This document shows, piece by piece, positions 19,953 through 32,700 of a stretch of 64,000 nt of DNA (within the stretch, counting starts at the first letter, position 1; every line of letters starts with the position of its first letter). Position numbers and translations under genes: made by a program. The notes beneath the pieces are model-generated. The model was not told where the DNA came from. It did not search any database and saw only the letters and a list, made by a program, of their open reading frames with translations. This DNA is from Cyprinodon diabolis (lineage: Eukaryota; Chordata; Actinopteri; Cyprinodontiformes; Cyprinodontidae): the NCBI GenBank assembly GCA_030533445.1, contig CM060065.1, forward strand, positions 7,622,474 through 7,686,473. The letters run 5' to 3'.

Positions 19953-20652
19953 CAGAGGTGTCAAGTAACAAAGTACAAATACTTTGTTGCTGTACCTAAA
20001 TACACTTTTTAGCTATTTATACTTTACTCCATTACTTCCTACTTCTGACTTCTACTCATTACATTTTCACACAAGTATCTGTACTTTCTATTCCTTACGT
20101 TATTAAAACAAATGTTACTCGTTACTCTTGGCTTCAGTTTAATGTTTCTAAATATTTATTTCCCGTCATGTGCTCCATCCAATGCAGATCATTGGCTCCA
20201 TCCGATCTAGTGAAAACTAGTGTGATTGGATGAGTCATATAACGCAAACACTCATTGGTTAGCTGAAGGAAATCATCAGAAGCAAGCAGGTGTTCTTTGA
20301 ACTGCAAACGTGAATTGTCTATGTCATGCTACAATGTTGGATTCAGAAAAAGATGTTGAACGGTCCGAAAGGTCGGACACAGGCCAGAGCGTATCTGGAG
20401 ACAGAGACCAACAAGACCTCCCTCATCCTTGGCCCCATCTCAAAGAATTTTTAAAAATAGTCCAAAAATTTAGCTTTCAATTCATATAGTGGCATCTGTA
20501 TGTTTTTTTTAAAGGTTACTTTATCTTTTTATACTTTAAGTCATTTTTGGAGCACATATTTTTTCACTTTTACTTGAGTGAACAGGTCATGTTGATATAT
20601 AGTATCTATACTTCTACTTAAGTAACAAATGTGTGTACTTTTGACACCACTG
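19953..20652 (+). mobile_element. hAT-type MITE (family B, copy with CAGAGGTGTCAAGTA ends)
   Basis: Left end CAGAGGTGTCAAGTAACAAA and right end complementary to CAGTGGTGTCAAAAGTAC. Flanking 8-mers TCAATTGT / TCAAGTGG match at 6 of 8. The interior (about 20335-20520) encodes an acidic N-terminus ending HPWPHLKEFL...FSFQFI, matching the ORF in the copy at 50319 and resembling the residues just before a BED zinc finger in hAT transposases. The finger itself is lost. Confidence 0.8.
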
Positions 20653-21589
20653 TCAAGTGGCAACAGACTTTTAAAAACCCTCAAAATCCCGTGTGGTTTC
20701 ATGGTAATGACAAATAAAAACAAAACAAAAAAAATTGTGAAAATACACAGGGATATATTATACTGTCAAAAACTGGAATGGTTGGTGTTGACTATTAAAA
20801 TAGTAATTTTCCGTAAAGTATGGACAGTAAACTTAGCCAAACTTTTTTTTTATCATTTTGTATACACTGAGTGTATACAGAACAAAATTACATTGCTTAC
20901 AGCTTATAACTAACTATATAAATGAGCATTACCATTAGAAAGTGCAACAAAGATCAGAATGTAAACGGTGTAGGAGAAAAGGAAACCAATTTAGAAAATG
21001 TTGCAAGAGGGCATTGATATAGAAAGGTGCAGTGCAAAATAAATACGGTGCAAAATGCAGTATACCATTGAGCTGTGTCCTATTTAAAAGGATTATAAAA
21101 GTTTCAGCCACATTGGTAGTGCAAAATAATGTTGCAAGTGTGATGCAGAGTCCAGTTTAGAGTTCAACGGTTCAACAGTCTGATGGCCGCAGGGAAAAAG
21201 CTGTTGCAGAACCTGCTGGTCCTGCAGCGAATGCTGCGAAGCCGCTTCCTGGAAGGCAGTAACTACTTCTTATACTTAAAAAATGTATTTTAGTGGATTC
21301 ATACATTTGTATTTGTCAGAATTTTCTCTTTTTTCCTCCACACAGCCGTATGCTTCTATTCATATATAATTCAATCACATAATTTCCCATATTTAATGAA
21401 TGTCAAATAAAACGCAGCAAATAGTGTTTGATTATATTCAGCTCATATCACAACAGCATCCTGTCAGCTGAAGGCACTATTAAAGTCTTCTCCGTTTCCT
21501 GTAATGGTTTGAAAACCTATAGTTTAATTTAGCACTTCTTTGATAAACACTAAGGAAAAACCACGTGGCTCTATTTAACCCTGGCTTGA
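20653..21589. other. asb7 intron DNA with repeat fragments
   Basis: AT-rich. A 10-bp-arm palindrome TGTATACACT-g-AGTGTATACA lies near 20860-20882. At 21121-21265 there is a recognisable dispersed repeat (CTGATGGCCGCAGGGAAAAA, then CTGTTGCAGAACCTG). No coding sequence seen. Confidence 0.5.
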
Positions 21590-22117
21590 ATTTAAAAGGT
21601 GAAAAGAGATCTTTGTCTTATAATCTTTGCTGCTGCCATCAACGCCTTTATTTATAGATGTTTGTTTATAGATGTTGGAGATCGGCCAGTTTTTCAGTGT
21701 AGTCCTGTTTCTCTGACTGTGACTGGCTGGATGTGCTCTCTTCATCCTCTGACATGGGAGCTCGGAGCTCGTCTGCCTGGCTGTGTGTTTCCTGGACGGG
21801 GCCGCCTTTTACAGCTGCTTTTTGTATCTCTGCTTCTGTCTCCTTGAACCCCAGTCGGCCTCGGCAGATGTCCGCTCGAACTGAGTCTGGTTCTGCTGGA
21901 GGTTTCTTCCTGTTAAAGGGAGTTTTTCCTCTCCACTGTCACTACAAGCATGCTTAGTGTGAGGGATTGCCTTCGAGTCAATGAGTCGATGCAATCAACT
22001 GGTTTTCATAGATAGAAAACTTTGAATCAATATGATTGGATGATCTGGCGAACTGTAAAGTACCCTGAGATGACGTGTTGTAAGTTCGCGCTTTAGAAAT
22101 AACTTGAATTGAATTAA
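21590..22117 (+). repeat. Teleost LINE-like 3' tail family C, plus orientation
   Basis: Contains GATCGGCCAGTTTTTCAGTG, GGTTTCTTCCTGTTAAAGGG and ends in GACGTGTTGTAAGTTCGCGC followed by AAATAACTTGAATTGAATT. Three more copies lie in minus orientation at 46757, 60295 and (truncated) 43430. The terminal microsatellite-like ATTGAATTG tail suggests a non-LTR 3' end. The open frames here are not genes. Confidence 0.7.
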
Positions 22118-22145
22118 TTTTCTCTCTTTCTCTGTGGTGTTTCAG

Positions 22146-22210
22146 CAGAACATCTGCAGGTGCAGCAGCAATATGACTAAGAGAAGCCCATCTCTTCAGC
22201 TGGTTAAAAG
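22146..22210 (+). CDS. asb7: asb7 upstream exon with possible in-frame start
   Basis: Strong acceptor (pyrimidine-rich ...GTGGTGTTTCAG|CAGAAC) and donor (TTAAAAG|GTACGT). It contains ATG at 22173 and codons MTKRSPSLQLVK plus two bases; joined to the next exon at 26497 this reads straight into the canonical asb7 start (LVKRMLNHHC). The exon is either 5' untranslated sequence or encodes a 13-residue N-terminal extension. The canonical vertebrate protein starts at the downstream Met, so the extension is only a possibility. Confidence 0.5.
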
Positions 22211-23424
22211 GTACGTCCAGGGTCTCACAGATCGGAGATCACATTTATTGACAGTGTTCTTGATGTTAACATCAACCTAGGCTCATTTTTTATGATTAAA
22301 ACCGGAACAAACCGGAAATAGCTGCATGATCTACTGGAGGGGAAACTCAGCTGTTGTTCACATTCAGGTTTTGACAACTTAAAGGTAGTCATTGAACTAG
22401 ACTCTAAAAATTAGATTTCAGACATGTTGTTGCGGTTGGAAATGCCACGTTTTCCGGCATAAACACAACCTGGCTTTCAGCAGTTTTAAATTGATTTAAA
22501 CTAACTTGAAGACTAAAAGAAAAAACACAACAGATTCCAAACAGCCATAATTTTATTTATCAGTTGTCATTTTAGTTGATTTTACAGGACTTTTCAGTAG
22601 TAAGACAATTGAAAGAGCTGTACAGGGAAAAAGATAACTTTAAACATAGTAAATTAGTCTAAAATGTTGAATATAAACAACATTAAATGAAATATAATAG
22701 TAAGACAGATCTGACTCACTATTTGGCAGAAAAATGGTTGTTTTCATCTCTTGCCTTCCCTTAATGAATAAAAATAAACCCTTCAGAAGGACTTATAACA
22801 TGTTTACAGATCCATTAATAGATCTAGGAGGGATGAACGATATAATCAACATGCCATCGGCGAGGCTAACTTTAAAACTAAATATCAACATCGGCCATTA
22901 CATATTATAGCTAGCGGATCTATATAAGGCACCTTTTTTCCTAAAAAACATGTAAGGATTATGCTGGCAGCTCCAGGAGGTTACACCAAACTGCTGCATG
23001 GGTCTGATGTAGCAGCTTTGATGTTTTTCAACGTTTTAGAAACAGATGGAAGAAAAAAAAAATCTTAACTAAAGTAAGTTATCCCTAAAAGTGAATTTGC
23101 CTGTAATTAGAGAAGAGAAATGAGATGATCTGCCAATGGAATGCAAATTGCAGTTTTACTTTGATATTAACGCTAAGCTTGTAGATGTGTTACCCAGGCT
23201 TTCGGTTTTTGAAAGCTTGCTTCTCTAGAGTCCATTGTCTCAGGATTTTACTGGAACCACTGTGTGAAAAAGTGCTTACTTCTGCTTGCATGCATGGATC
23301 TATATGCTAGCTGCAACTCTAGCTTTCTGTGTGGCAACAGACTACCTTTAACAGTTCCACAAACACAAGACAGACCACCTTTAACCTCCACAAAAATGAC
23401 TGGAGGAAGAAATTTAGGGTCTAA
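22211..23424 (+). other. asb7 intron, no features seen
   Basis: AT-rich intronic sequence without recognisable genes or structured repeats. Confidence 0.5.
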
Positions 23425-24115
23425 CTCTTGTTAAAGGTATAGAGGACAATTTTTTATTTCCAAATGGATCATCTAAATAAGTGGTCCTCCTAATTACCAA
23501 TCATTCTGGTGATATGTTTACATAAGGCCTTTCTACATGTTAATCCCGTTAGCTATATTTTTCTGCTCATGCGCACTTTCAGGGGTATATCTTAGGTGAG
23601 CTATGGTTTCAGTCATTGCCTCGCCTTTCTCACCGTGGTTCTCTGAAAATGGCCGAGGCTCATAAAAGAAAAAGTGTCTACGAAGTGCCTGAGAAGAAGA
23701 GAAAGGCCTCAGAAGAGGCAGATATATCCCAGAATGCTTTGCATGGAGAGCTCTCCTCGCAAAGCATTATGGGATTTACTGTCACAACGGCGACTAATAA
23801 CAAAGATGACGCAGGCACTGCGCAATGAATGAGGAGTTACATGACCAACGGGGAACAAAAAGCAGGGATCATCTTTCCAAATGATCAGTTAACTGACTTT
23901 ACTATAAAGTTCACTATATAGTCCCCACTCTATATAGTGATTGAGGGATTTAGAGGTTAGGGTGGACGTTTGGGCACAGTAAGCTTGTATGAGCTATTAG
24001 AACTGCAACTTTTAAACAGAGCGTGCACGAGGAGAAACGGGCCTGTACACGCTCCTGCGCGCTTATTTTCTTTAAAGTGGGGAGGGCGGGTCTTATTCAT
24101 GAACAACACCTTTAA
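23425..24115 (+). mobile_element. Non-autonomous DNA element (TTAAAGGTATAGAGGA end)
   Basis: Left end near 23434 TTAAAGGTATAGAGGACAA; the right end near 24108 is the complementary CACCTTTAA. It carries a short ORF (23616-23828) with lysine-rich clusters HKRKS and EKKRKAS, resembling a nuclear-localised transposon N-terminus with no recognised domain. A much shorter relative with both ends lies at 61255-61378. At 23910-23940 a palindrome CACTATATAG...CTATATAGTG is present. Confidence 0.45.
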
Positions 24116-25366
24116 ATATAGTGTGATTAAAGAATTCAAGTGCTTCTGTGATTTGGACATTGCGTTTTGGTAATTGCGATTATATTGTAAATGCAGGTAA
24201 ATCCCAGCCCTAGTTACATCAAGCCTGTAATGTATTTTGGTTCTATTCAGTAATTCCTAGACTAAAAGCAGTATTTAAAGTCTTAAAGGTTGGTTTATAC
24301 TCAAAAACCAGGTTGTCTGCGTGTGTTTCGCAGTTAACGCACCTATGCCCCGCCCCTTCCACAGACACTCTGGTGCACCTCTCTTTTTGTTGTTGTATTT
24401 GATCGGTCAAATCTACATCCGCTCTACACTATGCGTATTTCCTGTTTGGTACCTTAACGGCTTGCTTTGTTTGTATGACCGCCATTGTGGAAAACGACTC
24501 GTGAAGATGGACCAGCTAGAAGAGCGAGGTGCGCGAGAACACTGGGACCCTTTTTCCACCTGGATCCCCACTCATTTTGGCCCTTATGTCCTGCCGTTAT
24601 TGCACAAGCTTGCGTTTTTTCCACTTCCTTACCGACTCGGCCGTATCTAGACACCACAGCTAGTTCCTGATTGTCCGTCCTGCGTTGTGGCATTGAATAA
24701 CATAGCGCAGACCACGCTTCAGTATTGGGCATAAATCAAAAATATCTGTGACAAGCTCACTGCGACTCACTGCTGGGGGAGGATAACCAGCCCTTAACCC
24801 TAATGATTTTTGCTCATATCATATATGATGTATTTCCTTACTTTTTTTGACACAATGAAAAAACCACATATTAGTTCTCTGCTTTTACATCCACAATGCT
24901 TTGCTCCATCGCATTCACTGTCACATGACCAAACCTGAAACAAAAGCACCAAATATATAAAGACCAAAACGAATGAGTATTTGCTCCTGGCTCCAGAGGA
25001 GGGTCTGCCTACTGAAGGGAAGAGCATGTGATCAGGAAAACACGATTTGGAAATAATCCAATCCGTCAACCTTAACCTTAATCAACCTTAAAGGAAAATA
25101 ATTGATCATTTTAAAATACAATCTGAGAAAACAGCAAAGTTGACCTCAAAGCCTTTTTTGGAATAAGAATTTTTAACAAAGTTCAAATGCTCGTTGGTTA
25201 TGGAAAAGGGTTTTAAGATTACTTCTGAGCTGTTTGAAGTAGAGTTAGAAGCACTGAAGGTTTATTCACAATTGCAAAAACAATCAAGGCAAATTTCCAT
25301 CATGAATCATCCCACAGCTACTCCAGTGGCTCCAAAAAGCCTGTCGTCAGACTCCAGAATCTTGTT
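24116..25366. other. asb7 intron DNA with a possible MITE
   Basis: From 24286 (AGGTTGGTTTATACTC) to about 24735 (GGGCATAAATCAAAA) weakly complementary ends enclose a CpG-richer interior, suggesting a decayed MITE. The rest is unassigned. The open frames in both directions show no domain. Confidence 0.3.
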
Positions 25367-26044
25367 TAAGCCGGGCGTACACTGTGCGATTATTATTCAA
25401 TCGTTGCATGCAGATGCTGGTCACACTGTACGATTGAACCAAAGTGTTCAGTCGTACAATGTGAGTACACAGCTCACGATTTATGTTCGGCCCGATGCTC
25501 TGATGCGATCTACCTGCTCACACTGTATGACTAAAAACCACGTTGGACTCAGCTCCAGATGGAGCTGCTCTAACATGTCTATACAGAAGCCAAACGAGTA
25601 GAAGAGGAACATAAAGCTCACTAGAGTGAAACGCGTCGCATTGGCAATTTGTGCATTTTTGTGCTGAAAGCCCTGAAAAGAAAAGTGGACAAGGTATTTG
25701 AACAAAGACATGGCTGAGCAAACGTGGCTAGTACGGTCTGTCAATTTAACTGACAGAACTGCGTTTCACTCGCACCTGCCATGCTGCTGTGTTTACATCT
25801 GAGAGGAAGAAGAAGAAGAATCCTTCTTTGCGCCCTGAGCGATTTGCCCATGAACAAGTTTGATTTTTCTCCCGACCTCATGAATCCTGATCAGGAGATG
25901 GTCGTGAGAGGCTAATCGCCTCTCGTTACCCCCTGTACACTACACGACTACCGACGCACGATCAGGCTGAAAGTCGGCCCGATCGAAAGATTCTTGCATG
26001 ACTGGAAAATCGCCCCGAAAATCGCACAGTGTAAACCAGGCTTT
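25367..26044 (+). mobile_element. MITE with about 23-bp inverted ends (AAGCCGGGCGTACACTG)
   Basis: Left AAGCCGGGCGTACACTGTGC and right GCACAGTGTAAACCAGGCTT form imperfect terminal inverted repeats. The interior also repeats CACACTGTACGATT and CACACTGTATGACT. Overlapping short frames in both strands are incidental. No target duplication could be read. Confidence 0.65.
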
Positions 26045-26496
26045 AGAGACAAGCACAGCACGCACAAAATCGCAACACATTGCCATGGAACCACCCCACC
26101 CCCTGCATAAAGAACTTTCTCACACTTCAACATTGAGGCAAAACAACTTCAGTTCATCAAGGACATTTCCTGTTAGGTTCATATATCTTCCACTATCCAG
26201 ATAAACATTTCACAACATGGCAAGACGGAGCCTTAAGCTCCTTAGAGGGCATGTTATGTATATATCACCCTTGTCTAGAGTAAGGAGGTAACTGCTCTCT
26301 ATCATCTCTACCTTAAACATTCCAGCATAGAGCCTGGTACAAGATTTCTCTAAACTCACTCTTATTTGGCCAAGAAAAGGCACAATCTAAATCTTTCATC
26401 TCACAAATAGGCCGAGGAAAAACATGGTTTCACATTAAGCTTCTGTTTCATCTTCCAAAGCGAACAGCTGAATGTTTCCTTTCTGAAACGGAACAG

Positions 26497-26708
26497 GATG
26501 CTGAACCATCACTGCAGAGGGAACCCCGACCTCCATGAGGAGCTGCAGATCCAGGCTGCAGTCGCAGCGGGGGACATCTGCACCGTCAGGAGGATGCTGG
26601 AGCAGGGGTACTCGCCCAAGATACGGGACGCCAACGGGTGGACGCTGCTGCACTTCTCCGCCGCCAAAGGAAAAGAGCGATGTGTCCGCGTTTTCCTGGA
26701 GCATGGAG
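26497..26708 (+). CDS. asb7: asb7 core coding exon 1
   Basis: Acceptor ACGGAACAG|G (or an upstream CTTCCAAAG|C giving a longer leader), ATG at 26498, donor CATGGAG|GTCAGA. It encodes MLNHHCRGNPDLHEELQIQA through LEHG and ends in phase 1. Confidence 0.92.
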
Positions 26709-29700
26709 GTCAGAACTTATAATTGTTTGGTTTGGTATATTGGAGCACAGAGGAGGGGACTGGTGCAATTCTGCCCCCTACTGGTCAGCCTGTGGTTACT
26801 GTGTAGTTACAGGGTGAGACCCAACCAAAAGGTTTCTGCTGGCAACTAAATGTGTTTGATGGTTTTCTGTCCTGTTAGTCCTGAAGGAAAATAACCTTCT
26901 ACAGTTTGTTCTGTTTTTGAAAAGAAACATAAAAGCTTCAGTAATTAAATAAACAGCACTTGGAGCAGAAGTTCCCAAACTTATGAACTCTTATGTTGCT
27001 TATAATAAACGTTTTCAGATACTGTGACAAAAAAAAAAAAAAAACACCAAACAAACAAATGAGACATCATTCAGGTGTGTAATGGAGGCTGAGTCCTGGA
27101 CCAACAGCCCTGCTTACTAACACTGAGTATCGGCATCATTAACATATTGAAGACTAGTGATGTAAAGGAAGTATTTGCAAACCAAAGGCTTTTAGGAAAT
27201 ATAATCCATGTTTTTGAGGCTATTTTTGACTCTTTTTTCACTTTTAACAACATTTTATTTACACAATTAAAAAATTGATGTACATCAAGTGTCAGCTAAA
27301 AATCATTAAATGAGGAGCTTGTTAAAATGTAGTTCTCCATCTGACACAGTCCATAAAATGTTGTTAAAACCCCACAACTGAGTAAATGGCCATCTTTACT
27401 TCGCTTAATTTAAAAGTCGGGCCTTTGGCTTCTTCCTTCTGTTCTGGGAAACTCCTCCTATAAAAAGACTGTTTGTAAAGACAGTCCCAAAAAGACTAAA
27501 AACACAAATTAAAAGGCTAAACTAGGGCTGGGCGATAATCCAATAACGATATATATCGATCGATAGACGTGTGGCGCAATAGAAAGAAAGAGTGTCGATA
27601 AAGGTCCGATAAAGAAACGCAGTTTTCCTTCCTTCTCATTGTAGCCTAGCATGTAGGTTGATGCTAGTCATTACTTCCTCCCAACCAATCACAATCGCGG
27701 ACCCAGGCACGCCGTCACAAAGCGCCGCCCTCTCAAACCACAACACAGAGCACATGAAGATGTTGCAGCAAGGAGAGGCGGAGGAAATTGTTCCAAAGAA
27801 GGGTTTTTGTAGTTCGCCAGTTTGGCAGTATTTCGGTCATGGCAAGTCGGACAAAAAACAAACCACAGTCATCTGTAAAATGTGTCGGGAACCAGTTAAA
27901 ACCACGTCTGGTAACACAACCAACTTGTTTTATCATCAGGAGTACGAGCTGTGTAGGCCCCGGCGCGGCTTTGCATCGTCCTCTGAAGAATCTTCGGGAA
28001 TTTTCATAACATAACTCGGGTCTCTTAAGTTATTTTTCTTTAAAACAATTCTGTTATGGTTAAAAAAGTTGGTTAAATAAAGATTTAATTGGAAGTTTGT
28101 GTTCTTTATTAAAATTAAATCATTTAGCAATATCATAAAAAGTCCAGGCAGAGCTGCACATAAAATATGGTTTCAAATCTTTTCAATAATTATCGATATC
28201 GATCAATATGCTTTTTTTTTTTATCGATAAGCTTTTTTTCTATATCGTCCAGCCCTAGGCTAAACATTGCCTTTGGTCTTGTTCATTCCATAAAAACATG
28301 GAACGTGTTTTCAGACGGACCGCATTTAATCTGGGTGTTTTAAACGAATGTGAGTGTAAAATTCTCCATTTGTGGAACGAAGGAAAAGAGAGAGAAAGAA
28401 AGGCAGGGAGGGAGGAAAGGAAACAAATAATAGCAATCAATCAATACTGTCTCTCAGGTCAGGATGAATCAGAGGAAGATCAGGTGTGGCGATGAGAATG
28501 CTCCCAGAGGGAGACCAACTAGCTGAAGCGCTGTGGGTCGTCACCTTTGAACAAAGAAATGTTGTTGAGGTGTTTTGGTCTTGAGGGTCAGCTGCCAGCT
28601 AAGGCTTCTGGTTTTACTGGTTGAACAGAAAGCAGCACAGCTGCAGATCTAATCAGGTTGCAGCTGATGCTTTTAAAGGGGCGGCATCCTCAGATCAGAC
28701 TGTAACTCATTTGTTCTCTCCTTCTGCTCCGTACAGCCGACCCCACGGTGAAGGACTTCATCGGCGGCTTCACTGCTCTTCACTATGCAGCCATGCACGG
28801 CAGGGCCCGCATCGCCCGACTGATGCTAGAGTCCGAGTACCGGGGCGACATCATAAACGCTAAAAGCAACGACGGCTGGACGCCGCTACACGTGGCGGCC
28901 CACTACGGCCGCGACTCCTTCGTACGCCTCCTCCTGGAGTTCAGGGCTGAGGTGGACCCGCTCAGCGACAAAGGCACCACGCCGCTGCAGCTGGCCATCA
29001 TCCGCGAGCGCTCCAGCTGCGTGCGGATCCTGCTGGACCACAGCGCCAACATTGACATTCAGAACGGCTTCCTGCTGCGCTACGCTGTCATCAAAGGAAA
29101 CCATTCCTACTGCCGCATGTTCCTGCAGAGGGGAGCGGACACAAACCTCGGCCGTCTAGAAGATGGACAGACTCCGCTGCACCTGTCAGCCCTCAGGGAT
29201 GATGTGCTGTGTGCTCAGATGCTCTACACGTACGGCGCCAACACCAACACCAGGAACTACGAAGGCCAGACCCCGGTAGCTGTGTCTGTTAGTATGTCTG
29301 GAATAAGCCGGCCCTGTCTGGACTTCCTGCAGGAAGTCACCAGTAAGTCTGCTTTAAATTTCATCTAGATGTTCCTTCTGGCTGAAAATGATCAGATTTT
29401 GGAGTCTAACAGATAATCTGCAGAAGGAGCAAGAGATTAGGATGATGGAAGGGAGGTTCTTAAACCACAGAGACATTGAGCTGAATTATCAAAACATCAG
29501 AAGAAACAAGAAACAGGCTGGTCAGAAATTAAAACAAAGGTTTTATCACTTCAGGATTCTGTTCAGTGTTGAGAAGGATGGAAAAAAACTTTTTTGTTTT
29601 TTTTTATTGGCTGCCAATTTACATTATTCTTAACAGGTTTTACTGGATTTAGAAGGAAAGTTTTAGGAAACAGATAAGTAGTTTTTTTTTTATTTAACTA

Positions 29701-32700
29701 AACAAGCCTCATGGAGATTAAGATCTTTTTTAATTAGAGTCCTGGCCAAGACAGCAGAAGACTAGATTGTTAAACATGTTTAAAGTAGTCAAATGAAATA
29801 GAAATAAATTGGCTTTTTAAGCATTTACTGACAGGTGTTACTGTGTTTAAGTATTCCGGCATCAGTTTGACATGTCATAGTTTATTTGTATTGATTACTC
29901 CATGACCTAGTTTTAAAGTTTATTATTAGCAATGCTGGGGGAAAAAATCTAGAAATAAGTAAAAATTTCTTAAATTAAAGGGAAATGCCGTTTTTTTGTT
30001 GTTGTTTTTTTACATTAGGCCCTTGATTTGACGTTATTACATCATGTTCTACTCACCCATATGAGTTTTGTGTCATTTGGAGCTGTTCTGAAGATATTCC
30101 GTTAGGTTATATCCAAGTAACTTCTTCCTATGGGCAACGAGTTGAAGGCGCAAACTAAACTGTTCATAATTTATCATTTATGGTACGCCAGCATTCATAA
30201 CATGTAGGCCAATCACTGTCCCCCAAACATCCACAGTTAGATTTTTTATATTTATATCTTTTAAAAACAAAGCAGAGTGTGAATGACATCATCCCCGCAC
30301 TGGACTTGAGTTGTGACAGGCAGGCCGGGCCACAGGCGGCTACGCTCTACCCCTTCTATTCATTCGCCGAGCTAATCTGAATCCTTCAATTTCATTCTCC
30401 AGAGCGATATCATCTGTGGTAGTAGCACTAGACATCCTCCAGGCATGTGAGTAAAACTAGCAGCAGTTTAGCGGACAGGATGAATGAATGAATGGTAGCC
30501 GGCGTGCGGATTACAGCATACACGCGCCGCTTTGTTTTTAAAAGATATAAATATAGAAAATATAACTGTGGATGTCTGGGGGACAGTGATACACCTACAT
30601 GTTATGATTTATGTTTTGTTTTTTTTTGCCCATATGCGACCTAGATCTGATCTTTTCATGGCACCAGGCCACTTGGCTCTGTGGTCCTGAATCCGATACG
30701 AATCTGATCTTTTGCAATGCGACTTGTGTCTGAACGGCCAGGTCGCATTCATCGCTTGCAGAAGTGGCAAGAAAAACAAGAACTGAGGCAGAACTGATCT
30801 AGTACTATGTTAGCGCGGTTCGATTGTGTCTGGTGCGATCGGGTTCAGTTTTCCCGGAGAGCTGGGGTACACCCTGGACAGGTCGGCAGTCTATTGCAGG
30901 GCTGTCCATCAGCAATCTTTATAATTTTTCAAGAACAGTTAAAAGGAAATAATTTAAAAAGAATTGAAGATAAATCATGTTCGATTAGTTCCAGTCAATA
31001 GGACAGTCATAATGTCTGTCGACGGATAACAGCCCCATCTAAAGTAATCCACCCGGTCTCCTTTTATCATTAAAAAGACCCAAACAGAAGGGGTCTCGCT
31101 ATGAAGTGCAGGGAGGAGTCCATCCACAGGATCAGAGGACAATATCAGCTTCTGCGTTAGACGTAACAACGGCTGCATTCCTCCGCGGCCGCCTGATCTT
31201 TGATATCAGAGATAACAAAGCGCTGAGCGCTGTTTCAGACGGGGCCTTTCAGGGACCCCTGATCTTCAGCCGGATCACATATCTACAGGGTTACTGATTA
31301 CACCTCAGCTCCTGACATGAAAGGGACGCTGCACCTCCCACTGACGGGCGCACTGCTCTGTCCAGCCGCTGTACGTCTTCGCTCTGCTCCCTTTCAGGCT
31401 TACATGGCAGATAAAACTGTGTGAAATGGGACTGTACATTTATTTTACTGCTATACCCAAAATGATTTACATCAGAAAATGAATACATTAAGTCTAGAAT
31501 TTAGTTGGGAAATAAGATTTATTCAAATGAAGTCTACCCTAATCAATAATCAATGAAGCTTCTTTAAAGTCGTAAGGAAATCATATTTAAATGTCAAATC
31601 ATTCTGGCTTAAACATGTATATAAATATACTCTTTATCAGATGATATTGTCCCAAAATTCTGAAAATTTCTGTTTTTAAAAAACGTTTTGTGCAGCAGGC
31701 GCAGCGCGTCGGGAGCGTTTAAGCATCTGACGCGCTTGACGCGCCACAAACGCGCTGCCGCTGCTCAAGATGGACGCTGCTCGATGCGCCACATCAACCA
31801 ATCAGAGAAGCTGATCTGGGAGCTGACAGCGAGACAGACACATCGCTGATGATACAGAGCGCTGTGATCGCTCCTCTGAAACAGTTTATTAACGCCTAAA
31901 TTAACTTAAAATGTTGAAACCTGCCGACAGAATATGTTGGCTTTTATTATCCTGGTGCCTGTATATTTTCATTATACAGGTCCCTCTCAAAATATTAGCA
32001 TGTTGTGATAAAATTCATTATTTTGCATAATGTAATGATAAAACTTGACCATTCATATATTTTAGATTCATTGCACATTAACTGAAATATTTCAGTTCTT
32101 TTATTGTCTTTATACGGATGATTTTGGCATAAAGCTCACGAAAACCTAAAATTCCTATCTCACAAAATTAGCATATTTCATCCAACCAATAAAAGAAAAG
32201 TGTTCTTGATGCAAAAAAAGTTAACCTTCAAATAATTATGTACAATTATGAACTCAGTACTTGTTTGGGAATCCTTTTGCAGAAATGACTGCTTCAATAC
32301 GGCGTGGCATGAAGGCAATCAGCCTGTGGCATTGCTGAGGTGTTATGGAGGCCCAGGATGCTTCCATAGCGGCCTTTAGCTCATCCACAGTGTTGGGTCT
32401 TGCGTCTCTTTCAACTTTCCTGCTGGCTTCCACCTGCTGGCTAATCCGGACCCAACCTGATTTAAAACATTTAGAAATGACTGCATGTTGTTCGACAACA
32501 GTGTCTAATTTCACTTGCGTTGCTTCTCCAGTTAATATAGTAAAGTCCCCCGGAGCGTCCTGGACCAGGCTACATGTGATCCAAATGGTCCAATGAGCTG
32601 CTGTCAGTCTGGGTTGCTGCTGCTGCTACTTTTAGACACAGCAGGCAAACCTGTGGCAAGCCGGGCGATGGGAAAGAAGGAGAAGATGATGAGAAAAAGA

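Noticed and set aside
28886..29104. Minus-strand ORF over asb7 exon 2
   Set aside because: Antisense shadow of a GC-rich coding exon.
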